Of a stretch of DNA of 64,000 nucleotides, positions 44,074-55,771 are shown one piece after another. The stretch spans positions 12,972,561 through 13,036,560 of the forward strand of contig JAFMSR010000017.1 in NCBI GenBank assembly GCA_022818135.1. Reading direction: 5' to 3'. Position 1 is the first letter of the stretch, and every line of letters begins with the position of its first letter. The translations under genes and the position numbers were made by a program. The DNA comes from Saxidomus purpurata. Its lineage: Eukaryota > Mollusca > Bivalvia > Venerida > Veneridae. The notes below the pieces were generated by a model. It searched no databases. It was not told the origin of the DNA and saw only the letters and a program-made list of their open reading frames with translations.

Positions 44074-45340
44074 AATTCAGACCGACAAACATATGAATCA
44101 GATCTGCTACATTTCAGCAAGGGCTTATCAGTGTAGCTAATCACTGGTTACAGTAAACACCTCATAAAACCCCAAGAACCTGCTATGCTGACCAACTAGC
44201 CTCACATCAATTGCCAGATGTTATATTTGAGAATTCATTGACCTATACTTGTACAATATAACTGGAGAGAAAATTTATTTATGAGATACATTTGCTTATG
44301 CCAAGAAAGAAATTTTCTGGTGTTGCTCTATTTGTTCAACTTAAAATGTATAATTTTTGCCGCTGAATCTCCTAAAATAAGGTAGACATCTTTAAAATTC
44401 AGAGATACTTCGTAAATTAGAAGATATCTTTCTTTTAACAGAAATATCTCTCATGTTTTGAAAGATATCTCCCAATACTTTAGATATATCTTTCAAAGTA
44501 AAAGAGATATCTTACAATGTAATAGAGATATATCTGTATCATGCAGACATGTCATATCTTCTACATAAAAACATATCTCTGAGAAAGATATATCTGTTTA
44601 GAATAAAATATCTCTGTTACTAAGAGAGATATCTCTAAAAAATGGAAAGATATCTCTCAAACGTGTTAAAAAGATATCCCTGTAAGTAAAAGAGACATCT
44701 TTTGAGGTTCAGGAGATACTTTTGTGTGGTACAAATATCTCTCAGCGTGAAAGAGATCTCTGTTATGATGAAATAACTTTTTGATATAAGAGATATATCT
44801 CTTCTACTATTTAATCAAAACAGACATATATATCTAATTTCATACAGATATCTCCTAAAATAGGAGAGATATCTCTGTTAATTATTGTAGCTCTTGGCCT
44901 TACTGCAAACACTCTTTTGTGTGAAAAAATGTTATAAGTCCTTGACTTGTCAAATAATGATTAATGAAATGGAAAAAGAATTGTTAAAATGTACTAGAAA
45001 AACACTGAATTAATCATGTTTAAAAAAAGAAATATATCTTATACTTAGTTACTTGTAATATAAGTTCAGTTAAGACCCATTGTACTTTCCTAATTCAACA
45101 TATATTTTAATATAATTTATAATTAGTATACTACTGCATGCAATGCTCTGACAGGCTGCTTAGATTGACCCTGTAGAGATGTTTGCGGCTATTGATGTCA
45201 GATTAGGTGGTGTTAAGGTCATTTATCAGAGAGGTGTTTATTGATACAATTCCATGCTGATGATTACCTGGCAGATAAAAAATCTATGGAAATAAGGGAT
45301 TTTGGCATATATAATACATAAATGTTTGTTGGTCTGAATT
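44074..45340. mobile_element. Foldback-type element with long inverted arms enclosing a palindrome array
   Basis: The ends 44074-44092 (AATTCAGACCGACAAACAT) and 45322-45340 are reverse complements with one mismatch in 19. Further inward the arms stay recognisably inverted with decay: 'taaacacctc' (~44155) against 'gaggtgttta' (~45231), and 'acatcaattgcc' (~44204) against 'ggctattgatgt' (~45186). Arms are therefore about 140-150 bp. No transposase and no clear target-site duplication. The centre holds the dense GATATC array (44385-44880). Confidence 0.7.
44385..44880. repeat. Cluster 2: dense array of palindromic GAGATATCTC motifs
   Basis: Roughly 20 copies of (A)GAGATATCTC(T) or close variants (agatatctcc, agatatatct, agacatctt) lie in ~500 bp, about every 20-25 bp, separated by unrelated AT-rich spacers. 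Each motif is self-complementary. Position is central inside the inverted-arm element. Confidence 0.85.
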
Positions 45341-46690
45341 GCGTTGCATTGTTGAACAAAAGAACCAAAACTACCATTAACATTAATATATAATTAAATA
45401 ATAAATTGTAGATACTCTTTAGTTTATACTATACCTAGGTTGCAACGGTGAGCCCCATGCGTGACCAGTTGTACTGCCAGGATGATGTGCCTGACTCTTC
45501 GTTATGTTATAAATGGAATTTATTTTTATATTCTTATTATTACTTGCGGGAGCATCGAAAAAGTTCTTTTTGGTGACTGTTCGGAATTTGTCCTCTCCGT
45601 AAAAGTTATATTTATTAAAGAATAAGTTTTAAAAATGGTACATGTAGTACATGTATCATATGCATAAAAGTCCATTTTAAAGTGTTCGGCCGGTATGTTC
45701 TATTTTAGCCTTCTATCTACATGCATAACAATATCTTTTTTTAGTTTATTCTATTGTGAAATGCAAAAGTGTAGTCAATGGCGATTTAATTGTGTTGCTA
45801 AATGAATCACAATTGATGTCAATATATACATGACTCTAGTTTTTGTGTAATGTGAAATATACCATGCGTAAATTAGTTTGGGCTGAATTAATGTAATCCA
45901 CAAACCTATCTATGGTCGCATTCGGAACACGATGATGTCCCTAAATTGTCAAATGAATAATATTTTGTACGTAATGTTGTGCGTAGGTAGCACGCTACTT
46001 TTCTTATAAGTTATTTAAGATACAGTTTCAATTTCACGAGTTGTACTTCACACGTATGTTTATAAAATACTTATAACATGTATTCTACTGTGATAGTTTA
46101 GGGAGATAAAATTGAAATTATTCTATAACAACATCTGATTAAATAAATTTAAAAAATACGTATATATTATGTGTGTAGCAAGATTCTGGCATTAATTGGT
46201 TTCTTGGCTTTTGATGATCGGCTTATTTGTGGGAAATATATCTTTTAAAGGCGCAGAAGGCACTTCGAACTTACTGATCGAATACAAAAACAGAATTTAT
46301 TGATAGAATAGCGATATAACTATGTCGTTCTATTTACTCAAAACAGTGTTAATATATGCATATCTTTCGTATTATAGTGATTTTGTTATGAAACCCCTTG
46401 CCAGAAAGCCTTTTCTATTTGTGTTTTTAGATATCATTGGCACTGCGCTTTAAATTTAACTTGTACTTTCTATTTATAAAGTTTTGAATGCAATTCAGTT
46501 GAAATTTATTCGTGCATACATGTAAGATCTTTATAATAATGTACATAATATTGTTAAAAATAATACATACAAAACATAGAAATAATGGCTTCCTTCTCAA
46601 TCCTAATAGTCATGTTTGGTGCATGTACTATGACCATATACAACTTTATTTGTTGCTGAATTTCTTAATGGTGTGTCACACGTCATTATA
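45341..46690. other. Unannotated AT-rich stretch
   Basis: No supported gene, repeat or pol III box. Confidence 0.5.
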
Positions 46691-47170
46691 CTAGTCCTGG
46701 GATTTGTTAAGTATGAATCTGATAACTTGACTTTGAGTGATCTGTAACCGGCACTGGAGTGACTTAGTTAAGCCAGAATACCAATACGAGCAAAAATTAT
46801 CAAAGTAACACAATGACTGTATTAAAGCACTAAGCCAAGTTTTCTTTGTTTGAACGCAGAAATTGCTACAGTGTCTGTATAAAAATCTAACCCGAGAATT
46901 AACATTTTTAAGTAAAGAGACAAGTACATGTATGTGCACTCTGTGTACAATACCCAAGCCTAGATTCTTAACACTCTTTTGGGAAGAAATTCATAACCAT
47001 AACAAACAACTTTGGTAGAATTATTTTTCTTAATGTCCTTGCAGCCCATTCAGTTTTACCTATAGTACAAAGAACATAAATTTTATTGTCAACCTGTCAT
47101 GTTGAACAATAGCACATAACTATGCCTAGTTTTTCTGAAATTTACTTTGGATCCTTGATGGCGTATGAAA
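46691..47170 (-). pseudogene. Non-LTR reverse transcriptase fragment (decayed)
   Basis: In shifting minus-strand frames the segment reads SDCKLISYAIKDPK, then VDNKIYVLCTIGKTEW (compare 'DNKLSLHLGKTE' in LINE RTs), then SVKNLGLGIV (the 'VKYLGV' block). An open frame follows, 46957-46691, with NVNSRVRFLYRHCSNF, KTWLSALIQSLCYFDNFCSY and LQITQSQVIRFILN. This is the post-YADD thumb/connection region of a CR1/jockey-like RT. It is distinct in sequence from the 36-41 kb element and has several stops and frameshifts. Confidence 0.7.
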
Positions 47171-47287
47171 TAAGTTTGCAGTCTGAATCAATTCACATAC
47201 GCATATCGTTACATAACAGAGAAAAAGTAATGGCTTAGGGTACTTCTATTGAGTCCTCAACAACTGCCCTTCTTTGGTACATACGAA

Positions 47288-47424
47288 CCTGTGTTAACGT
47301 TTATCAATGTTAATATAGTCTTTGAAAAAGCCATAGAGCTTGTTTGTGATTATATATATGTGCTATGAAATAAAGTGTTATCCACCCTTAAAAAAAACAA
47401 AAAAAAAAACCTGTGTTAACGTTT
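47288..47424 (+). mobile_element. Short poly(A)-tailed retro-insertion with 15 bp target-site duplication
   Basis: Direct repeat CCTGTGTTAACGTTT at 47288-47302 and 47410-47424 flanks a 107 bp insert. The insert ends in 'aataaagtgttatccaccctt' followed by a ~17 nt A-rich tail. A polyadenylation signal, A-tail and duplication together indicate LINE-mediated retroposition of a 5'-truncated transcript end. The source transcript is not identifiable. Confidence 0.75.
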
Positions 47425-50400
47425 TCAAAGTAACAGTCAATTGTGCCGGTAATACATCTTTCTTGGACAGATAGGTGCTACAGCTACATGTACATACGGA
47501 TTCGTTTATGGGACTTGCATGATTCAACTCTCTGAATCATTTGTTGAAGATTCAAAACAATAATATATCTGTTTGGTTTAGATCATACGTACGTGCATAT
47601 TCTGATTACACACCGCGTCATTTACGATGGTACAGCGGCGACTTCTGGTCTGCGCTGCAATCGCTTGGTAACAGGTTATTGGATAACAATTTTAGATGTA
47701 GAAATTCACTTTAATTAGAAAACATTGTTGTTGAAGATAAGCATGCTTTGTAGAATCAATGACAAATGATAGCAGTTACTGTATACCAAAAAGCGGTAAA
47801 TAAAACCAATAAAAAAAACTGAGTTATTGTTGTACTTATACCGTTTAAGCACTTACTCACAAATTCATAACAAAAAGTCTTAAATGAGTATTTAAAACTG
47901 GTATGAAATTAAAGGTAAAAAATGGCTGCGATCGTTGGGTTTTGGCTCGCTTTATAAGGTATTGGCCCAGCCGGCTTAATAGTACATAATCAGTGCTTTA
48001 CGGGTTTTGTGTGGTGGACGGACATGTAATACTTATACTGATAACACGTCACCAGAAACAGACAAAACGTATGGAGAATGCTCAACAAAATTGACTGTAT
48101 AATATTTGTTTTTGAAACATAAGTGATGTAACCGATACATTACCGTTGGACAAATGACAGATCACTCATTAAAAACATATAGCAAACATTATAGAGACGT
48201 TCGTGTATGGAAAATACATTGATTGAGTAGTATATAAAGTCAACAGAAATGTGAAAATTAAGCTACGTTTTTTTCTGCACTTCTTTTGAGAAGTGTAAGT
48301 AGCAGTTAACTAAAATACACAGATTTAAGAGCAAGATATTTCTCGTATGATATGCCTTTGGAGAAACTGTTTTAAAATGTTGGAAACTAAGTTTTTCTTT
48401 CGTAATTGACAACTTTGTACATGTATAACAGTTTCAATAACAATTTGTGTATTTTCATGTACATGTGTATGCATATTTTGTTTTCATATGACGTACATCC
48501 AGACGCATGCCATTGATGAAAAACATTCCGTTTTTATCTAATGAAATATCTGTTCTGTTCAGATCTGCTTTATTAAATGCAAGTTCTATAATATTGATGA
48601 AAAACATACAGTCTGTAGTTTAGGCATAGGTCATAATGGTCAAATTATTAGTAGTTTTCAACTTTTCATACACAATTAGCACCTCATTATCGCTTGCCAA
48701 ATTGCGGTCTCAGGATAGAAAAAGTGTCAGATCATGTCAGTACCGCATGGTACCATTTAGAAGACAACACAACAAAACCATTTCAACAACTACCTGTGAA
48801 TCTCACAACAAGTGATAAGACAGAAAAATAATGTTTTCAATTTAAAAAGATGCTTATTTAACTGTATCACTAGCAACGCGAGCATCATCATTGTCATCAT
48901 CGTCATCATAATCACCACCACAGTCTTCATCAAAAAAATAATTATTTTAAAAATCATTTTATAAAATTAAATCTGCTGCAACATCAGTGTTAATTTTGTT
49001 CACTAATCAACTGTAACGTTCCTTACCTGGTTTAGAAACTTTCTTTTTACAATAGCAACAGATTTATTTTATTTTGGTCTCCAGTCCATATCAATATATC
49101 TTAAATAGAACACATGTACAAGATGATGCAGAGTCAGGAACATAAAATAAGGTTAGCAAGAATACCAGTATAGAACGTTCTTGGAATGTAATCCTCTCTA
49201 CATGTGAAATGTAGTTCGTTTCAATTTCAGTATTGCAAAGCTTACACATTCCCTATTTTTACAATATTTAAATATTTAATTCTCTTTATTTCTTATTCAT
49301 GTGAGGATTTCTGTAATTTACCAAATTTGTTTTCAGTTTTCTTACTTCTTGTATACAGTCGAAGAAGCTCATGTTCTTAACACAAATTTTTGTCGAATAC
49401 GACCGAAAAGTAGTTCTATATTACTGTCCTCAGTTTTAAAAAATATATAGTAACAGATCTAAATAATATCAAAACATTACAGAATAGCATAATATTATAT
49501 TGTTGTTTTTCTTATAATTTGTAACTTAAATCAACGAAGTATCTGTTCTGTATAGAACTATTATCCTACGCGGTTTTTATCGTCAGACCGGTGTGACTTG
49601 AGAAATGTAAGACCCGTGAAATACGTATCGCTACACCGGATACACTAAATTCAGTGTTTCCGCTAGAGCGCGTTTTCTGCGGTTTTGACGCACTCATTTT
49701 GTCAATGACGCAACGGAATTAGCAAAGGGCGTCTTCTATGACGCAATTAAAATGCGTATGATCAAATAACTACAAAAAACAACATTTCAAAACCTCTCAA
49801 AACGCTTCGAAATGCAAGATAAATTGTTGATAAAATACGCTTCCGGTATGGGATATGTCTAATTTTGACCCTATTGCGTCGTCGTTGTCGTCTGATTTCG
49901 GATCGACCCGCATTTTGTACCATTGCGTTTTTGGTTGTGTGTTGATTCCTATGATAGATCATAGATCGTAGACGCACAACAAGAGATGGTCGACGAAACT
50001 TAATAGGGGAAACAAAAACGTCTTTCTGAGTGATTTTAATGATCATTTTGTAGTCATTTCGATCAACCTGTCACTATTGAAAGGGGGTTTAAGTGTGCCA
50101 CATAATATCCAAATTTAATGTCTATGGTTGAATGCACTTATGAAAAATTCGCTTTGTGGACAAATTTGACTTTTGAGATGCAGTGACAAAATGGAAAGCA
50201 TCCAAAGAGAAACACCTGTTGTCTTGCCAACCCTTTGATTACCCACCATACCATTTTGTGATGTATCACATGCAGTTTTATAGAAGTAAACTGAATAAAA
50301 CTTCTTTAACACAATGTCATAGTCATGCCTTTTACTTTTTTACAATAAAGGGTATGACCCTCGGAGTTTCTAAATGACCCCCAAATTCTGATACACGGTC

Positions 50401-50861
50401 TTCCTCCTCCATGAAAGCCGGAAGTTGCAATATGACCTTAGCTGTTGGGTGTGACGTTAAATCCGAATTAATTCGCACAATACAATCAACCTTATGGGCA
50501 TTCCCATAACTTTTGAATGACATTTAAAGTTGTTCAAACCATAAATTTTCAGTTCAGTTTTGTCAAAATCCATTTCTCAGTTACGATTCACAGCTTAATA
50601 CTTCATAGGGTAGTTGAACTTAGTCACTGAATGACATAATGTAAGCACATGGGTTTCTATCTCAAATGTAAAGTTTACACAAATCGTGAAAGGTCAAAAT
50701 TTGTGGACAGTTGTGTCTCCAGTTTATAACTTTCAGTCCTTTGATTTATAATTGCGACTGTATATACGGTTTTTAATGGTCGCAAATAGTTTTAACAGCG
50801 ACAGCGCTGCAGCGTATATGTGTGTTAGCATGCGTCATTAACAAACATTTGCTATTATGTG
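47425..50861. other. Gene-poor stretch with a CpG-richer patch
   Basis: 47439-47462 ('ttgtgccggtaatacatctttctt') is nearly identical to 3299-3322, so a dispersed repeat crosses here. A (CAT)n-like tract lies at 48886-48932. 49570-49760 is CpG-rich with recurring 'gacgca' ('ccgctagagcgcg', 'gacgcactcattttgtcaatgacgcaacgg'), possibly a repeat terminus or regulatory patch. The Arg-rich minus frame at 49762-50046 shows no family match. Confidence 0.45.
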
Positions 50862-51045
50862 ATACAATCAAACCTGTGCACAAAGACCACTGACTTGATG
50901 AAGCTGTGGTAGTATTTGTTGACAGATGAGCTTTATTCAAAGGTGTTTCCGCATAAGCTGAATAATACAATGTCTGATCACATGCTGGTCTTTCTTCGGA
51001 TAACGGTTTTTATACGGAGGTGGTCTTTAACAGAAATTTAGCAAA
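50862..51045. mobile_element. MITE copy 1 (diverged)
   Basis: Begins 'atacaatcaaacctgtgcac' and shares 'aaagaccactg', 'gctggtcttt' and 'ggaggtggtctttaaca' with the better-preserved copy at 55590-55771. The right terminus is eroded. Confidence 0.6.
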
Positions 51046-54000
51046 AATTAAATTACAATCCGTCGGAAGAACTCCTATCAGTATAAATAAGACAGCATAA
51101 TAATGAAACGCAAAGAATGATTTCGTTGTATGTATGTATTTTAGAGTTTTATAGTTGGTACCGGATTATCCATTATGACCAACGCCCCCAGAAGATATTT
51201 TAAGTTTTTGGAGGATAGTGCAAGATACAGAACGCGTCCCGTCCCAGAGACATGCCCGGTGTACAACACTGATACATCAGACCTAGGTTTTAGGTTTCGT
51301 CCAAAAGACTATTAGTTATGTTAGTGGATGAGCATTTATTGAACCTCCTATCTCTAGATTTCCAGTCCAGTGCATTACTACTAGACTACATACAAAGTTT
51401 AGGAACTACGACGTGCTACAATATGTACATTTATACTGACGTGTTTTACTGCCCTTTGTTGTTCTGGTAACTGAACTTACACATGCGTATGTATTTTTAT
51501 ACAGTCTTAAATTTTTAAATGCGATTTACACTGTTTCTTAACAAGAATATCTGTCATTTTCCGAAAATATTATTTAAGTGGTTACAGAAAGTTGTGCAAA
51601 TAACATTTAATTATATTTCGGGTCATGGAGGTTCATTGGAACACTAACTTCCTTCAAACACGTCTATTTTAGATATGTAAAAAAAGACCTTCTAATTTTC
51701 TTTGTATCTCATTATCTACACCAATTTACCTTGACTGAAAATTATCTAAGTTTTGAAATATATTTTCCTGATCGTTATCTCAAAGTATTTATGTCTAGAC
51801 AGTAGTCTAAGTAATATTTTTCAATAATGGCGTTTTGTCTCGTATAACAATAGAAAATACGACGTCAGTAGAGGCGATCCTATGTATTGTGAAAACACGC
51901 AATACGAGCATTATGAATTACAGCATTTCAATGCTATCGCGTAATCTCTACCAAGCAGAATTGCGTGCGTATAATGTATAAAGCATTGTTTAAGTTTATA
52001 AACTTGTCTCTATTTTGTGAATTCGTTGCGTTTGAGTCAGTATTTATTACAAAATGTTATCGTATTACACTCATTTAGAAGATGTCAAACATTTTTAAAG
52101 TTATCAACAGCCTAAACTGACACAATAATAAGCGCAAACACAAGCCGACGCAATTATTCAATCAAAGGTGTGAAGGATCGAACCACTAGGTACTCTTGAA
52201 TTTTAAATTACAAAACTCGGAATTCAACATAAAAAATAACGATTTTTTTTGTAACTTGCCAACGCCTATATCAGCAAAAGTGCTCGGCATGTCTAGTTGT
52301 CATTTAGTGTCTCTAAAGATTTTCCGAAAACTAGTCTAAAATACGCCTTCATGCGTTAAGGTATAAAACTGAAACGTATCAGCAAATTAACTCTACAGAG
52401 GCACTTGTAGATGTCTTTTTGAAATATGACAACATATTTTTATGCTTTAAACACGTTGTAATTGTTGTATTTTACCACGGACCTATATAGTGTATATACA
52501 AAGATGTAGGTCCGTGATTTTACGTAATGCTTGGTTCGAAAATGGTACGAAAATGTCCGCATTTCGGTGAAGTCGATTCGTACCTGGGTACGAATAACTG
52601 TAAGAAATCACATAGATCTACATGTCTTAACTACGATTTTTAAATATAGACAGAAATGCAATAATCCAAAGGGAAAATCAAATTCATTTCTCTGGATTAT
52701 GCTGTCATTTACAAAGAACATATATTAACTCAATATAAATTGTAACTAAAACTTTCAAACTTTACCAAAGTAGGAAAATTAATTAATATAAGTTTTCTTT
52801 GAAAGCTTATTTTCAGACTCCAGTTATATTGTTACACCTTTGTACTATGTATGTATAAATACTATGTATTTTCGAGAATAAATATTGTTTAAACTAAACT
52901 TTACCACGATTCTTTTGCTACACTAAATTTTGGCGTGTACATTCATACATACATTAATTATATAGGAACATAATAATCATCATAATCATCATAATCATCA
53001 TCAGTATTACTTGTTACGAAATACTGCTAGAGTTTAGTATATTAAATATGAAAGATAATAGCCTGCTATTAAAACATTCAGTTGTTGTTTTATACAAGTT
53101 ATGAAAATTTAAAACAGTATGGTAGAAAGGCTGGTAATGACTAGGTGTGCGCAATAGACCCGGTATATTGCAATTCGCAGTATTTTGGAACCACTCACGG
53201 GGATAGTTAATGTAAGTACTTGTTCTACAATAGGTATATACTGAATCAATTTATAACAAAAAATTGATTTATCAATTTTTAGCTTTTCTTTGAAAAACAG
53301 AAGAGCCATTGTCATAACCTTCTTGACGTCAGTCGTCACTGTCGTCTTGAATCTGGTTAAGCTTTCTTAAAATTCACTTTCTCGGTAACCATTAAAGCCT
53401 TGAAAGTTTAGAACTATTGCTCTCGCCAGGTGCCATTTTTAAAGATGGTTTCGAAGTCTAAGCACAAATTGTTGAACGAGTTACTTTTCATTTGCTTCCC
53501 ATTGCTTCACCAGGGTTTTAAAAAACATTTCATCATATAATATGCCTTTTCACATATATCTCATTTGGTTATCCATCTTTAAATTGTTACACTTATATTA
53601 GCTTCTTATTAGTTATTTATTTAATATGTTTGCCGGAACAAGTGCTTGCACCAGAAAGAAGGATAATGACATTCGAACATGATGCCTCCGGGTTAGAAGT
53701 ATGATGCTCGACCCAATCCCCCACCGACCCCACCCCCCTACAGTATGGCGCCACGCTGTTTTCTTTTGTCAGTATTTGCTACTTCTCAAGCTTTCAAACG
53801 GCGTGACTGCAACTGATGATACCATCTTCGACAATCAGTTGTAAGGCCAAAACCAATACGATCAACAACCAGACTTACACACTGAATAATGGTTTTAACA
53901 ATATTCTAACAATGAGAAAAGACACTGCAGTAACAACAATTTGGAAATGGGGCTGAGCAAAGTGCAAAACACAGGATCGCCCCGGAACGATTGGTCACCA

Positions 54001-54462
54001 AATTTTTTGGTGTGTGTTCAAACCAGAGTTTGTAGAATGAAGCTTGTAGTTACATTTCTGTACGTCTTTGCTATGACGCGCCCTTGAATCGAATCAAACA
54101 AAGCTATCAATAATGTTTGTATTGTGATGTTGTAAATAATGCTTCTTTCTTTAAAGAGGTACTCCTTAAAACTGGTGTCAAATTAAATAACTTCAAAATC
54201 ATAGAATGTTTGCAAGTATTATTACTTACATGTAACTTAAAGGCTTATACAGTACCGGTAAAACCAGCGTTAGAAAATATGGTACAGTACCGTAAAATAT
54301 CCAATAATCTATGTAAAGTTGTCATTGTACAACTAATGAGTTGATAGCGATATAGCACAAAAATTGTGACAAAATGAAGCATTTTTATATTTGTTGTTCT
54401 TAATAAATGTATTTTAGGAATTTTACGCCCGTTCTAACTGCATTTGGTCATTTTAACAGGCA
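51046..54462. other. Gene-poor stretch with a foldback and trinucleotide tract
   Basis: A hairpin with perfect 10 bp arms (CACGGACCTA 52476-52485; TAGGTCCGTG 52507-52516) is followed by a CpG-bearing segment ('ggttcgaaaatggtacgaaaatgtccg'). A (ATAATC/ATC)n tract spans 52968-53002. A possible SINE-like segment at 51235-51400 has no certain boxes. No gene supported. Confidence 0.45.
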
Positions 54463-54612
54463 GGCAGTTTACTTAACCAACTTTCCTGGGAAGAACCAGT
54501 ACTAGACTCATATCTTCCGCAAGAAAGTCTCTCACAGCCGGGCTCAAACCGATGACGCTCAATCTATGAGAGGTTATAGTGATTTCAAGTCAGCGACTCT
54601 TACTACTCTTTT
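54463..54612 (-). mobile_element. SINE family A, partial copy
   Basis: Minus reading contains 'gtcgctgacttgaaatca', 'aacctctcatagattgag' and 'ggtttgagcccgg', the same order as 2285-2400, with the B-box mutated. 3' end diverged. Confidence 0.65.
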
Positions 54613-55134
54613 ATCATTTTACGTTCATTGAACACATTATTTATGTTTGGAGAGTTTAACTTGCTAGATGTAGGTAGTGCCCCTTTAATGTTACTGCGAC
54701 CTATTTACTGCCATCTTTGTTCTTTATGTGCTGTGATTAATACTCAAGTGGTACAAATAAACTAGATCTAACTTGTATTAGATAATAAGTTCTTGTTTTG
54801 GTCATGTGGCAAATTGTTTATAGAAACAGTAGAGTACATGTAAAAATAAAATTGATTCGCAATTAATAACTACAAATGTTCGTTTTGATAGCAGCAATCA
54901 TTTGAATATGAGGTCATGCTTGTCTTTTACACAACTACCTTCTGTTCTCAATGGGTTGTTATCCAAAATTAATACATATATACCATACCCGCGCACGTGA
55001 ACAGGTACCATACTATACATGCGCACATGCGCAGGTATCGGACCATACACGTGCCAGTGCAACTACTACCTTTTCTGAAAGTTAAATGCGAAAAGTATGT
55101 AAGACATTTATTACACTAAATAACAGCCTTTACT

Positions 55135-55330
55135 TACGGCCTCAGACTAGCCAATAATGTTGTTGACTTGTAATCACTAAAACTATCACCGAAGTTGAGG
55201 TCATTGTTTCGAACCAAGTTCCCAAAATGATTCTTTATTTTTTTTAAAATTGGCAGTTTCTTCTAGAGATTTTAGAACTGGCCGTTCCCAGAAGTGATGG
55301 CGTGTTAACTGCCAGCCTGTTACGTGACAG
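55135..55330 (+). mobile_element. Possible SINE copy, another family
   Basis: 'gttgacttgtaatcacta' then 'gaggtcattgtttcgaacca' (B-box-like) and 'aactggccgttcccagaagt'. The order resembles a tRNA-like head plus body, but the A-box is weak. Confidence 0.4.
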
Positions 55331-55589
55331 GCCTCAAATCGTAAGTTTCATCAACGCGACACGTAAAGAAAAAAATAAAAATGTAATACGCAAGTTGCAA
55401 TAATTCTTTTACAAAGACAGTCTTACAATAAATCTTCATCAGTACAGCTGTATTAGCACATCTGAAAACAGTCAATTATACATTAAGCTGGTAGTCGAAT
55501 CACACGAGCGCGGATATTTCGAATTAGTAGTAACCAATACATTACGTTCGCCTATTTTGCGAAGCATGAAACATAGAATAATTTCTACA

Positions 55590-55771
55590 TACAGTCAAAC
55601 TTGTGAACAAAGACCACTGCTGGGAAGCTGTAAATTTGGTATTTGAAAGTATGTGGTTTTTATTCACTGCCGTTTTACTACAGATAAAAAGTGCAATGTA
55701 ATCATCCTGCTGGTCTTTATAAACAGGGTGGTCTTTATTTGGAGGTGGTCTTCAACACATGTTTGACTGTA
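55590..55771. mobile_element. MITE copy 2, TA-flanked with 9-11 bp TIRs
   Basis: TACAGTCAAAC at 55590-55600 and its reverse complement GTTTGACTGTA at 55761-55771 bound ~180 bp. Terminal TA dinucleotides fit a Tc1/mariner-type target. Subterminal 'acaaagaccact' and 'ggaggtggtctt' are also inverted-like. No coding capacity. Confidence 0.75.

Noticed and set aside
44385..44880. CRISPR-like array of short palindromic repeats
   Set aside because: Repeats are only 10-12 bp and degenerate, spacers are irregular, and the genome is clearly animal. It is a palindrome array, not CRISPR.
49762..50046. Arg-rich 94-codon minus-strand frame
   Set aside because: Low-complexity basic stretch without a family match, overlapping a CpG-bearing repeat-like patch.
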